The translations under genes were made by a program, and so were the position numbers. Shown one piece after another: positions 8,200-15,963 of a stretch of 31,914 nt of DNA. Every line of letters begins with the position of its first letter. Within the stretch, counting starts at the first letter, position 1. Source of the stretch: CAZZCU01 sp964652825 (GTDB lineage: Bacteria > Bdellovibrionota_B > Oligoflexia > Oligoflexales > CAZZCU01); assembly GCA_964652825.1 (NCBI GenBank), contig CAZZCU010000024.1:1-31914 (forward strand), read 5' to 3'. Under the pieces are notes generated by a model, which had not been told where the DNA came from, did no database searches, and saw only the letters and a program-made list of their open reading frames with translations.

Positions 8200-8241
8200 G
8201 CCAACGCCTTGAGAGATACATCTCAAGGCGTTGGCTTTTTT
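8200..8241 (+). terminator. Strong bidirectional intrinsic terminator
   Basis: A perfect 15-bp stem pairs 8200-8214 with 8221-8235 around a 6-base loop. It is followed by six T on the plus strand and preceded by five A, which become a T-run on the minus strand. It ends the PLD gene (stop 8184-8186) and also the opposing HExxH membrane gene (stop 8247). Confidence 0.95.
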
Positions 8242-8246
8242 ATTCT

Positions 8247-8915
8247 TCAAAATGCGAGTAGATTCACATTCAACAATGTGATTGCCGGGATAGGATGTAC
8301 ACCCAGGCTCGCCGCCCGCGGTTTGAAAGCGGTACTATGATACTGTATGAGGCCGTAGCTCCAAATCAGGCTGGCACCAAAAATAACCGACAACGGGATA
8401 CCAGACAAATCGGCGAAACGTCGCCAATCACCGCTACCAGCACTGCGGGGATCAAGCAATGACAGCAACAAGTCTTTGCCGGCGTAAAAACTAAAATCAA
8501 AAGCACCAAAGCTGGCGAAATAATCCATCGTCCAATGAACATAGGCACTACCGGAATCTCGGGCAACAACGGGCGCGACCAACACGGGAACAATCTGAAC
8601 CAGAGACCCCGCCGCGAGTATACCTAAATATTCGTTGCGCACATAATCCAGCGGGCGTGGCGGTCGCAACATGGTGACCGCACCAAATTCGTCCTTGTAG
8701 GGTGAACCAATGATAAAGCCTTCCAGCTCCCAACCATACAGTTTTGCAACAACGGCGTGACCGATTTCGTGCCAGGCGATAGCACTGACAAGTCCTACAC
8801 CAAAACCGACGGCTTTTGGCGAAAAGGGTGTTGCCGCTAGTGTTGGCGGCGACCAGGATAACAAAACCACCAGGATAATCGCGCGCAAAGAGGAATGGGA
8901 AGAATCTCTAAACAT
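8247..8915 (-). CDS. Membrane protein with an HExxH zinc-protease-like motif
   Basis: This 222-residue protein has an N-terminal signal-like hydrophobic segment (about 11-28), then a second segment carrying WHEIGHAVVAKLYG. H49, E50 and H53 form the HExxH zinc-binding motif, and the trailing HA is typical of M50/site-2-protease-like enzymes. Further hydrophobic stretches lie near 95-115, 130-150 and 170-190. I do not see a clear second metal-binding motif (NPDG or LDG type), so I call it only a putative membrane metalloprotease or an inactive relative. It is divergent from the YeiH-family gene and convergent with the PLD gene, sharing the terminator. ATG 8915 is preceded closely by AAGG. Confidence 0.7.
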   Translation of the reverse strand: MFRDSSHSSLRAIILVVLLSWSPPTLAATPFSPKAVGFGVGLVSAIAWHEIGHAVVAKLYGWELEGFIIGSPYKDEFGAVTMLRPPRPLDYVRNEYLGILAAGSLVQIVPVLVAPVVARDSGSAYVHWTMDYFASFGAFDFSFYAGKDLLLSLLDPRSAGSGDWRRFADLSGIPLSVIFGASLIWSYGLIQYHSTAFKPRAASLGVHPIPAITLLNVNLLAF

Positions 8916-9010
8916 GCCTTAATCTCGCTCTCTTCACCTAGGCAATTCGTGCAGGAAAGTGTAAATGACCATCCTGGTTATTTCTAGCATTAACATTGAG
9001 GCGGCGCGGC

Positions 9011-9955
9011 GTGTTGAATCTTAATCGAGGACTCTTTCTTCTTGCGTGCGCCGCTTGCCTGGTTTTACCCGTACCAAGTGCGCTCGCGCTTATAGCCGGG
9101 ATTATCTGGGCTTGTAGTGTCGGCAATCCATTAGCTGCATCCACCAAGCAACAAGCACCGCGTTTATTACAGCTCGGCATTGTCTGCATCGGCGCTGGCA
9201 TGAATCTGAACGAGATTCTCGCTGCTGGCACGAACAGTTTCCTCTATACCCTGCTTGTGGTCAGCTTAACTTTGGGTATTGGTATCACGCTTGGATTGTT
9301 GGTCAAAACCCGCCGCGACACCTCACTACTACTAAGCACCGGCACCGCCATCTGTGGTGGCAGCGCAATCGCTGCGACAGCGGTAACCATCCGCGCAAAG
9401 TCGACTGATATCTCCATTGCCTTGGCGATTGTTTTTACCTTGAATGCCATTGCTCTATTGATCTTCCCACCGCTGGGCCACTATCTGGATTTGTCACAGC
9501 GACAATTTGGTCTATGGTGCGCATTGGCGATTCATGACACGAGTTCTGTCGTGGGCGCCGCCATGGGTTATGGCCCGGAGGCATTGGCCGTCGCCACCAC
9601 CACCAAACTGATACGCATGCTGTTGATTATTCCGGTTGCCTTGCTGCTCGGCGCTTGGACCACACGACAGGCACTCGAAGAGCGGCGCGGCAACTTCAAG
9701 TTGCCATGGTTCATCGTTGGTTTTCTTATGGTTGCCGCCATCAGCACCTATCTGCCCGCCGTACAGCCATACGCGGCATTCGTACATCAAGCCGGTAAAC
9801 GGTTGTTGGTGCTCGCTTTATTCTTGATCGGCAGCGGCCTCGATCCGGCGTCTTTAAAAACCATTGGCGCCCGCCCGCTTGTGCAAGGGATAGTGCTCTG
9901 GCTACTGGTAGTTACCGGTACACTGGCAGGTATTTGCTCAGGCTGGATCAGTTGA
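9011..9955 (+). CDS. YeiH family (UPF0324) putative sulfate/anion exporter
   Basis: This polytopic inner-membrane protein has about 9-10 spans. Family signatures are the GTAICGGSAIAA segment, the AIHDTSSVVGAA segment and the KLIRMLLI segment, in the order expected for UPF0324 proteins such as YeiH. The family has been proposed to export sulfate or related anions, but the substrate is not firmly established. The start is uncertain. GTG 9011 has GAGG nine bases upstream and gives 314 residues. The frame is also open from TTG 8996, which has no ribosome site. A 19-codon reading frame (8965-9024) overlaps this start in another frame and might be a leader, but nothing else supports it. Confidence 0.88.
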   Translation: MLNLNRGLFLLACAACLVLPVPSALALIAGIIWACSVGNPLAASTKQQAPRLLQLGIVCIGAGMNLNEILAAGTNSFLYTLLVVSLTLGIGITLGLLVKTRRDTSLLLSTGTAICGGSAIAATAVTIRAKSTDISIALAIVFTLNAIALLIFPPLGHYLDLSQRQFGLWCALAIHDTSSVVGAAMGYGPEALAVATTTKLIRMLLIIPVALLLGAWTTRQALEERRGNFKLPWFIVGFLMVAAISTYLPAVQPYAAFVHQAGKRLLVLALFLIGSGLDPASLKTIGARPLVQGIVLWLLVVTGTLAGICSGWIS

Positions 9956-9967
9956 TTTTGAAACGAG

Positions 9968-10040
9968 AGGCGCCGATCGGAGTCGAACCGATGAATCACG
10001 GATTTGCAATCCGTTCCCTTAGCCACTTGGGTACGGCGCC
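9968..10040 (-). tRNA. tRNA-Cys (anticodon GCA)
   Basis: Read on the minus strand, this 73-nt segment folds as a cloverleaf. The acceptor GGCGCCG pairs with CGGCGCC, the anticodon stem ACGGA/TCCGT encloses loop TTGCAAA with anticodon GCA, and the T arm has GGTTCGACTCC. The discriminator base is U73, the identity base expected for tRNA-Cys. The 3' CCA is not encoded. It lies 79 bases downstream of the prolyl iminopeptidase gene and convergent with the YeiH-family gene. Confidence 0.96.
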
Positions 10041-10064
10041 ACATTGGGTTAGCACTAGGCCCGG

Positions 10065-10094
10065 TATAAAACCACGCCACCGGCTTTTTGCCAA
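10065..10094 (-). promoter_or_regulatory. Possible tRNA-Cys promoter with GC-rich discriminator
   Basis: On the minus strand TTGGCA (10094-10089) is followed after 18 bases by TTTATA (10070-10065) and then a GC-rich discriminator (CCGGGCC). GC-rich discriminators are typical of stringently controlled stable-RNA promoters. The -10 match is only moderate. Confidence 0.4.
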
Positions 10095-10118
10095 GCAAAA
10101 CCTGCGACTTAGCGGTCT

Positions 10119-11075
10119 CTAGGTCAGCGCTGCGAATTTATCGGTCAACTCAATAAGTTTGGCGGCGATACCCGGCTCACCGACCGAATGCCCGGCGTCA
10201 GGAATAATGTGTAATTCCGCGTGCGGCATTTGTTTTTTCAGCAACCAGGCGTTTTCCAACGGACAGACAACATCATAACGTCCATGCACGATGGCGGTGG
10301 GAATATCTTTGAGCGTGTGAGCATCGCGAAGCAGTTGATCGTCTTGGCGCAGAAAACCATGGTTAACAAAGTAATGACACTCAATGCGCGCGAAGGCGTC
10401 GGCAAAAGTTCCATCGGCATGCTTGGCGATGACTTCGGAACTGGCGATTAATTTGCTCGTCGACGCCTCCCAAATCGACCAAGCTTTGGCGGCTTCAAGA
10501 CGCTCTTGCTTGTGATTGCTGGTGAGGCGCTTGTAATAGGCAGCAACAAAATCACCACGCTCAGCTTGGGGGATCGGTTTGACATAATGCTCCCAGGCGT
10601 CGGGATAAAGCAAACTCGCCCCTTCCTGATAGAACCAATCGATCTCGCGTTGGCGCAGCAGAAAAATCCCGCGCAGGATCAGACCTGCACAATTCTGAGG
10701 GTGAGTTTGCGCATAAGCCAGCGCCAGCGTGGATCCCCAACTGCCACCAAATACCGTCCAACGCTCAATGCCTAAATGCTCGCGGAGTTTCTCGATATCA
10801 GCAACCAGATCCCAGGTGGTGTTCTCGTTGAGCTCTGAATGTGGACGGCTTTTGCCGCAGCCACGTTGATCGAATAAAACGATACGCCAGCGCTCTGGAT
10901 CAAAAAACTGCCGATGCATAGGATCGATGCCACCGCCTGGTCCGCCGTGCAAAAACAAAATCGATCTCCCGGTGGGATTACCGGCTTGCTCGTAATAAAG
11001 TTCATGGAGCCCGCTAACACGCAGATAGCCGGTCTGATAAGGCTCAATGGCAGGATACAATGTTTGCAACGACAT
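10119..11075 (-). CDS. pip: Prolyl iminopeptidase (proline aminopeptidase)
   Basis: Pip is a cytoplasmic alpha/beta-hydrolase of family S33 that removes N-terminal proline from peptides. The 318-residue product matches the usual length of about 313-320. The oxyanion segment is HGGPGGG at 43-49, the nucleophile is S112 in GGSWGS, and D268 (HGRYDVVCP) and H296 (DAGHS) complete the triad. The FDQRGCGKSRPH segment is characteristic of this subgroup. GAGGAG precedes ATG 11075 with good spacing. It is divergent from murF with 80 bases between the start codons. There is no signal peptide. Confidence 0.95.
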   Translation of the reverse strand: MSLQTLYPAIEPYQTGYLRVSGLHELYYEQAGNPTGRSILFLHGGPGGGIDPMHRQFFDPERWRIVLFDQRGCGKSRPHSELNENTTWDLVADIEKLREHLGIERWTVFGGSWGSTLALAYAQTHPQNCAGLILRGIFLLRQREIDWFYQEGASLLYPDAWEHYVKPIPQAERGDFVAAYYKRLTSNHKQERLEAAKAWSIWEASTSKLIASSEVIAKHADGTFADAFARIECHYFVNHGFLRQDDQLLRDAHTLKDIPTAIVHGRYDVVCPLENAWLLKKQMPHAELHIIPDAGHSVGEPGIAAKLIELTDKFAALT

Positions 11076-11155
11076 GCGGCTCTCCTCGGCTTTGGATAAA
11101 AACCGAAAGTGATGTTAGCCTTGTTCAAATACGGACGTAAAGCTAAGCTTTCTCT

Positions 11156-12550
11156 ATGACTATTTTATCGGCAGAATTTGTCGCGACAGCGCTTGGCATC
11201 ACCGGCAGCCACACAGCGGACAATCCGGTGTTCACCGAGGTGTGCACGGATTCGCGGCGAGTGACGCCGGGATGTTTGTTCGTGGCGCTACGGGGTGAGC
11301 GTTTCGATGCCCATGATTTTATCGGCAAAGCCATTGCTGATGGCGCCACGGGAGTAATCTGTGAGCGTGGTCGCAACCCATCGACTACACGCCCGATAAG
11401 TTTTTTCGCCTGCGACGATACGCTGCTGGCACTGCGACAACTCGCACGGGCGTGGCGTACGACTTTCAGTATCCCGATCATTGCCATCGCCGGCAGTGTT
11501 GGCAAAACCACCACTAAAGATTTGTTAGCGGCGATTCTGCGCGGACGCTGGCCAAATGTCCTACATACCGAAGCCAGCCAAAATGGATTTTTGGGTATCC
11601 CGTTGACACTGATGCGCTTGCGTCCGACACATCAGGTAGCCGTCATCGAAGTCGGCATTGATGCGCCGGGCGCGATGCAACAGCATATGGAGTTGATGCG
11701 ACCAACAGCGGCGATGTTAACAGCGATCGGTCCCGAGCATTTGGAGCAGCTAATTGATCTCGCAACCGTGACCAAAGAAGAACGTTTGTGCTTGCAGGTA
11801 ACCGCCAAGCAAGGTGGTCAGGTGATTATTAACGTCAGCGATCCCGCGATAGCACCGCTGGCGCAAGAATTGTCAGCCGCAAAACCGTGGTGTTTTGGGA
11901 TGCAGCTGAGCGAAACACCTGACTCACGCACGCTTAGCGGCAGGTGGTCAGAAGCAACCAGCACATTATCGGTGCGAGGTTTAGCTGATAACGAAGAGAG
12001 TTTTGTCGCGCCGCTACCGGGCGAACATAATGCCAGCAATTTGTTGGGAGCCTTGACCGTGGCGCAGGCTTTGGGACTATCGGCGGAGCAGATGCGCACG
12101 GGATTGGCAACCTGCACGATCAGCTATGGGCGCTCCGAGATTCACGAACTGCGCGGCGCGATTTTTATCTGTGATTATTACAATGCCAATCCAACCTCGA
12201 TGCTGGCAGCTTTTAAATTGCTCGATCAACAACATCAGCAAAAATCCTCCGCCGGCAAACGCTGGTTGGTCCTGGGTGATATGCTCGAACTTGGTAACAA
12301 CGAGGCAAAGATCCACGCGGACTTGGCAGCATCTATACAACAAGGCGGCTATGAACACGTGTTGTTGTATGGCCCGCGCATGCAACATTTGGCGAAAGCT
12401 TTGCCCAATCATGCGCATATTGAACACGCGACAACGCATGCGGAATTATCCACGATATTACGGCAGCAATTACATCCCGGCGACACAGTCCTGATCAAAG
12501 GCTCGCGCGGCATGCGCATGGAAGAAATCTGGTTGCAACTTAAAGCCTAA
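11156..12550 (+). CDS. murF: UDP-N-acetylmuramoyl-tripeptide--D-alanyl-D-alanine ligase
   Basis: MurF is the cytoplasmic ATP-dependent ligase that adds D-Ala-D-Ala to the UDP-MurNAc-tripeptide, the last soluble step of peptidoglycan precursor synthesis. The 464-residue protein has the three Mur-ligase domains. The N-terminal substrate domain covers about 1-100. The central ATP domain has P-loop GSVGKTTTKD (113-122) and the TEASQNGFLGIPLTL block. The C-terminal domain has YYNANPTSM, LGDMLELG and the MurF-type ending KGSRGMRMEEIW. It stands outside a dcw cluster here, as no other mur gene is adjacent. Its last 11 bases overlap the 3' end of the convergent sua5 gene. Confidence 0.97.
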   Translation: MTILSAEFVATALGITGSHTADNPVFTEVCTDSRRVTPGCLFVALRGERFDAHDFIGKAIADGATGVICERGRNPSTTRPISFFACDDTLLALRQLARAWRTTFSIPIIAIAGSVGKTTTKDLLAAILRGRWPNVLHTEASQNGFLGIPLTLMRLRPTHQVAVIEVGIDAPGAMQQHMELMRPTAAMLTAIGPEHLEQLIDLATVTKEERLCLQVTAKQGGQVIINVSDPAIAPLAQELSAAKPWCFGMQLSETPDSRTLSGRWSEATSTLSVRGLADNEESFVAPLPGEHNASNLLGALTVAQALGLSAEQMRTGLATCTISYGRSEIHELRGAIFICDYYNANPTSMLAAFKLLDQQHQQKSSAGKRWLVLGDMLELGNNEAKIHADLAASIQQGGYEHVLLYGPRMQHLAKALPNHAHIEHATTHAELSTILRQQLHPGDTVLIKGSRGMRMEEIWLQLKA

Positions 12551-13604
12551 CAGCGCGACCCGCGGCAGCACGCTGCAAGCGATCGGCAATCGCCAGCCAC
12601 AGGCCGGTGTTTGTGGGCGGCGGGCATACTAAAATACTTTCCACGTTCTCGGCCGCATCCAGCTCACGCAGGTGGCGAAACAAATTCTGCGCGGCCTCTT
12701 GATCATCACTTTTAGGGCTAAGAACACGCACAGCTGTCGGAACGGCTTGAAAACTCAGTGAATTTTGCTGCGCCCCGGTGCAATACAAGACCCCAAATGC
12801 TCGCGCCGGCATGGCTTCAGCAACGCCCGTCTCCCCTGCCACCAGCACACGCCAAACTGGTTTGCTAGGAGCATAGTGCAGATCAAGCTGACCTGGTGAT
12901 TCGATAGTGCCCGAGCCTTTGGGATGCAAAGATATCTCGGCATCGCCTGCGATCTCGCGCAAGGTTTCGATACTGATCGCTCCCGGACGCAAAACTTCCA
13001 GGCCGGCGTCGCCTTTCTCCTGCACACGCACGACCGTCGATTCGACGCCATGCTGACAAACACCACCATCGACGATGTAGTTGATGCGCCCGGCGAGATC
13101 CGCCAGGACATCCTGCGCGCTGGTCGGACTGATCCGACCAAAACGATTGGCGCTCGGCGCCGCCAGCGGACCATCATAGAGGCTCAACAACCGCTGCGTC
13201 ACCGGGTGAGCCGGCACACGTACTCCCACCCAACGGCTTCCCGCCGTGACAATTTCGGGAATCTTGGGGCCGCGCGGCAGCAAAACAGTTAATGGCCCCG
13301 GCCATAACTCATTGATTATATTTGATATTTTTTGAGAAGCCACCGGAGTAAAACCCGTATCCGCAACAATACCATCGGCGATCAGGCATGCAAGAGTGGC
13401 CCGTTCGGCCGCGACGTGCACAATCACCGGATCAAAGCTGGGGCGAGCCTTGACGGCATAAACTTGCGCCACAGCCGCCGCGGAAAACGCATCTGCTGCC
13501 AGTCCATAGACGGTTTCCGTAGGGATGCCGACCGGATTACCGGCGTTGAGATCGGCGACGGCGAGCTGTAAATCTTTAAGATCAGAGGTCAAAATTTTTG
13601 TCAT
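12540..13604 (-). CDS. Threonylcarbamoyl-AMP synthase, full-length Sua5/TsaC type
   Basis: This enzyme makes threonylcarbamoyl-AMP from Thr, bicarbonate and ATP for the t6A37 modification of ANN-decoding tRNAs. I start at ATG 13604 (354 residues); the frame is open upstream but only from a TTG, with no family-like sequence. The YrdC domain (about 10-200) has PTETVYGL (28-35), the K52-x-R54 substrate site in VKARPSFDP, and the APSANRFGRISPTS block. A linker then leads to the Sua5 C-terminal domain, with SPGQLDLHYAPSKPV at its entry. The presence of both domains makes it a long Sua5 rather than the short TsaC. The 3' end overlaps murF by 11 bases. A ribosome site is not obvious. Confidence 0.93.
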   Translation of the reverse strand: MTKILTSDLKDLQLAVADLNAGNPVGIPTETVYGLAADAFSAAAVAQVYAVKARPSFDPVIVHVAAERATLACLIADGIVADTGFTPVASQKISNIINELWPGPLTVLLPRGPKIPEIVTAGSRWVGVRVPAHPVTQRLLSLYDGPLAAPSANRFGRISPTSAQDVLADLAGRINYIVDGGVCQHGVESTVVRVQEKGDAGLEVLRPGAISIETLREIAGDAEISLHPKGSGTIESPGQLDLHYAPSKPVWRVLVAGETGVAEAMPARAFGVLYCTGAQQNSLSFQAVPTAVRVLSPKSDDQEAAQNLFRHLRELDAAENVESILVCPPPTNTGLWLAIADRLQRAAAGRAVRL

Positions 13605-13809
13605 GGCGGCGGCGGTTGTACAGGAAGCTGGATTTCGCCGCAAGCAAGGGTTTGCGGGACAAGCAATAGGTCAATTTGACATCGCAAATTTAGGGTTGCG
13701 AAGTTTGGCTAGCCGCACTAGACAGAGCCTTACAAAAGCTTGTGCGCCTGGGATTTATCCAAAGCCCACGCACCCACAAACAGCATGGATATTTAAAGAG
13801 GAGAGTCTC

Positions 13810-14304
13810 ATGCGTTTATCTGCACTTACTGTTGTTTTATTGGCCCTGGGCCTTGGTGCTTGCGGCAGCATCAATGACACCAAACAAGCTGACGCTAACG
13901 ATGCCGACGTTACCGCCCGCGCTGAGAAATTCAGCCAGCTACCCAAAGCAGCGATCCTGGCAGTGCCAGTCGATGCCAACGGCAACGAGTTGACCGACAA
14001 AGCTGAATTGCGTGTTACCAATGCTGATGTTGACATGAACGATGTCTCTGCCATTGCTAACGCTTTTAACGGCGCTAGTGCTCCAGCATCTGTTGTTAAC
14101 AGCGAAAACGAATTGGACGGCGACAGCTCGACCCAATCGTGGCATTATTGGGGCTACAACAGCAGCTGGCGTTATAACAACTGGTGCTACTGGAACTACC
14201 GCCCAACCGTTTACTATGCGAGCTATAGCTGGAGCTACCGTTCGGTTGGTTATGGTTACTACAACAGCTACCGCTACTACGGTTACAGCAGCTACTGGTA
14301 CTAA
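13810..14304 (+). CDS. Small lipoprotein with a Tyr/Trp/Ser-rich C-terminal tail
   Basis: ATG 13810 follows an AGGAG site; the frame is open much further upstream, but without signals. The 164-residue product has a short signal peptide with lipobox LGAC-like sequence ending at Cys18. An ordinary acidic/polar middle part (about 19-109) follows, rich in Asn, Asp and Ala. The last 55 residues (110-164) are extraordinary: 18 Tyr and 7 Trp, spaced by Ser, Asn, Gly and Arg, with only one Cys and no long hydrophobic run. I know no family for it. Such a tail could be adhesive, aromatic-ligand binding or cross-linkable, but this is inference. It is monocistronic, with a terminator 24 bases after the stop. 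Confidence 0.82.
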   Translation: MRLSALTVVLLALGLGACGSINDTKQADANDADVTARAEKFSQLPKAAILAVPVDANGNELTDKAELRVTNADVDMNDVSAIANAFNGASAPASVVNSENELDGDSSTQSWHYWGYNSSWRYNNWCYWNYRPTVYYASYSWSYRSVGYGYYNSYRYYGYSSYWY

Positions 14305-14327
14305 GATAAGAAGTCTTTAGATTCATG

Positions 14328-14364
14328 AAACCGCGCCGGGCACAATGCTTGGCGCGGTTTTTTT
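14328..14364 (+). terminator. Intrinsic terminator after the aromatic-tail lipoprotein
   Basis: A 10-bp GC-rich stem pairs 14328-14337 with 14351-14360 around a 13-base loop and runs into seven T (14358-14364). The T-run overlaps the stop codon of the convergent coiled-coil gene (14363-14365). On the minus strand only three T follow the stem, so it is stronger for the plus-strand gene. Confidence 0.93.
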
Positions 14365-14764
14365 ACGCGCCTTCCAGGCGGTCTTGGCGCTGCCATAAAG
14401 CTTGCAGACCTTCGAGTACAATCCGATTGTTGGCATTCTGTTCTTCGACCAGCAGACTCGTCCGATGCGCCATGGCTTTGACTTCGCTGAAATTAATTTT
14501 CATTTCGGTGCGAAGTTGTGCAACTTCAGAACGCACTTCCGTCTTAAATTGAGTCATTTCGGCGCGAATTTCGGTACAAAACTGACTCATTTCAGTACGT
14601 ATCTCTACCCGAAGCTGACTGACTTCCGCGCGCACCTGACTAACATCTTCTTTAAGTTCATCACGCACCAGTTTTAACATCTTGCGCGATGCCGGCTGGC
14701 TATCGGGATCGGTCTTGGGAATTTTAATGGGGTTTTGACGTTTTATAGGTGGTTTTTTAGTCAT
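14363..14764 (-). CDS. Hendecad-repeat coiled-coil protein of unknown function
   Basis: ATG 14764 sits right after a strong GGAGGTAAC, giving 133 residues. The N-terminal 25 residues are Lys/Pro-rich and disordered-looking. From about residue 33 to 100 the chain is a continuous charged helix. Four 11-residue repeats stand out: EVSQLRVEIRT (47-57), EMSQFCTEIRA (58-68), EMTQFKTEVRS (69-79) and EVAQLRTEMKI (80-90). Hendecads form right-handed or straight coiled coils. The last 40 residues are helical but not repetitive. There is no signal peptide or membrane span, so it is probably a cytoplasmic oligomer. It lies 86 bases downstream of malK on the same strand, and a functional link is not shown. 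Confidence 0.8.
   Translation of the reverse strand: MTKKPPIKRQNPIKIPKTDPDSQPASRKMLKLVRDELKEDVSQVRAEVSQLRVEIRTEMSQFCTEIRAEMTQFKTEVRSEVAQLRTEMKINFSEVKAMAHRTSLLVEEQNANNRIVLEGLQALWQRQDRLEGA
14495..14626 (-). repeat. Four tandem 33-bp coding repeats (11-residue hendecads)
   Basis: Codons 47-90 of the coiled-coil gene consist of four back-to-back 33-bp units encoding the pattern E-hydrophobic-x-Q-hydrophobic-x-x-E-hydrophobic-x-x. The nucleotide copies have diverged, so the repeat is clearer at protein level. Confidence 0.85.
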
Positions 14765-14850
14765 GTTACCTCCATTTTTCGTAGCCAATAGTTTTAGCAA
14801 ATTAGCCACATGGGAGCCACTGACATCTCAGATCGGTCGTGAATGTCCTG

Positions 14851-15963
14851 TCAGACCTCAATGACGCTATTGGTGCTCTGCTTATCAAACATATACAAAT
14901 GCTTGGAGGCAAAGCACACGTCCAGCTCGTCGCCCGGCATGGGTCGATGCGGCTCGGGCACAGAGAGATTGATGCTGTGGCCATCGATTTCGCAGTAAAC
15001 AGAGGTCGAGGCGCCTAGCGGCTCGGTGAGCAGCACTTTCGCCTTAAAGCGGTTCTCCGGTGTCTCGCCAGTTTTGACAAACTTAAAGTTCTCCGGACGT
15101 ACACCCCACACGACATCTTGATCGCGTTTAACGCGCGCACGCAAGTTGGCCGCAAATGTTTCTGGTACTTTAAACAGCAAGCCACTCTCGCTGCGAAAAT
15201 GCAGCGCGCCTTGTACATCCGCCAACTTGCCATCAAGCAAATTCATTGACGGTGAGCCAATGAATGACGCCACAAAAATATTGCTTGGATGATAGTAAAG
15301 ATGCAGCGGTTTGCCCATCTGTTGAATACGTCCGGCGTTCAAGACGATGATACGATCCGCCAAGGTCATCGCCTCGACCTGATCATGCGTCACGTACAAG
15401 ACCGTGACTTGAAGATCTTTATGCAATTTGGCGATGGTCAGACGCATATGCGCGCGCAGCTTGGCATCCAGATTCGACAACGGCTCGTCAAACAAAAACA
15501 CCTGGGGTTTGCGTACGATCGCCCGCCCAATGGCGACGCGCTGGCGCTGCCCACCCGACAAGGCCGCGGGCTTACGCTCCAGCAGTCCCTGCAAATCCAG
15601 TTTCTCCGCCGCCCATTGCACCAACCGATCGATTTCGACTTCCGGCATTTTGCGAATCCGCAGACCAAAAGCAATATTCTCGTAAACGTTCTTATGCGGA
15701 TACAATGCATAATCCTGAAAGACCATGGCGATATGACGATCCTTGGGGTCCAAGCCGCTGACGTCGCGATCACCGATATAAACCCGTCCGTCGTTAATTG
15801 TTTCTAGACCAGCAACGCAACGCAGCATGGTCGACTTGCCACAACCCGACGGACCGACCAGCACGATAAATTCCCCAGGGTCTGCCTCAAAACTTAAATT
15901 ATTCAGCACAACCTTCTTGGTGTACTTCTTGGTCACGCCTTCTATTTTCAATCGTTGCGACAT
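14851..15963 (-). CDS. ABC transporter ATPase, MalK/UgpC-type
   Basis: This is the cytoplasmic ATPase of the sugar importer encoded by this operon. It has 370 residues when started at ATG 15963. The nucleotide-binding domain has Walker A GPSGCGKST (37-45), Q-loop Q83, signature LSGGQRQ (135-141), Walker B VFLFDE with catalytic E160, and switch His193. A C-terminal OB/TOBE regulatory domain (about 240-370) marks the CUT1/MalK class. The start ATG overlaps the TGA of the upstream permease by one base, so translation is coupled. It is the last gene of the binding protein-permease-permease-ATPase operon. In several organisms one such ATPase serves multiple sugar transporters. Confidence 0.94.
   Translation of the reverse strand: MSQRLKIEGVTKKYTKKVVLNNLSFEADPGEFIVLVGPSGCGKSTMLRCVAGLETINDGRVYIGDRDVSGLDPKDRHIAMVFQDYALYPHKNVYENIAFGLRIRKMPEVEIDRLVQWAAEKLDLQGLLERKPAALSGGQRQRVAIGRAIVRKPQVFLFDEPLSNLDAKLRAHMRLTIAKLHKDLQVTVLYVTHDQVEAMTLADRIIVLNAGRIQQMGKPLHLYYHPSNIFVASFIGSPSMNLLDGKLADVQGALHFRSESGLLFKVPETFAANLRARVKRDQDVVWGVRPENFKFVKTGETPENRFKAKVLLTEPLGASTSVYCEIDGHSINLSVPEPHRPMPGDELDVCFASKHLYMFDKQSTNSVIEV

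Noticed and set aside
7464..8204. Long minus-strand frame opposite the PLD gene
   Set aside because: It mirrors the PLD coding frame, covers the terminator arm and lacks a ribosome site or recognisable domain.
8965..9024. A 19-codon upstream frame before the YeiH-family gene as a leader peptide
   Set aside because: There is no regulatory codon run, hairpin or conserved feature to support it.
13525..13809. N-terminal extension of the aromatic-tail lipoprotein back to 13525
   Set aside because: It would overlap the sua5 5' end and bury the signal peptide; ATG 13810 has a good ribosome site and starts at the signal sequence.
14096..14326. Minus-strand Ser/Asn-rich frame opposite the aromatic-tail gene
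   Set aside because: It is the antisense reading of the repetitive Tyr/Ser codons; the plus-strand gene has a signal peptide, ribosome site and terminator.
14495..14626. 33-bp periodic units considered as a CRISPR-like array
   Set aside because: The units are contiguous, in frame, divergent in bases and encode hendecads; there are no spacers.
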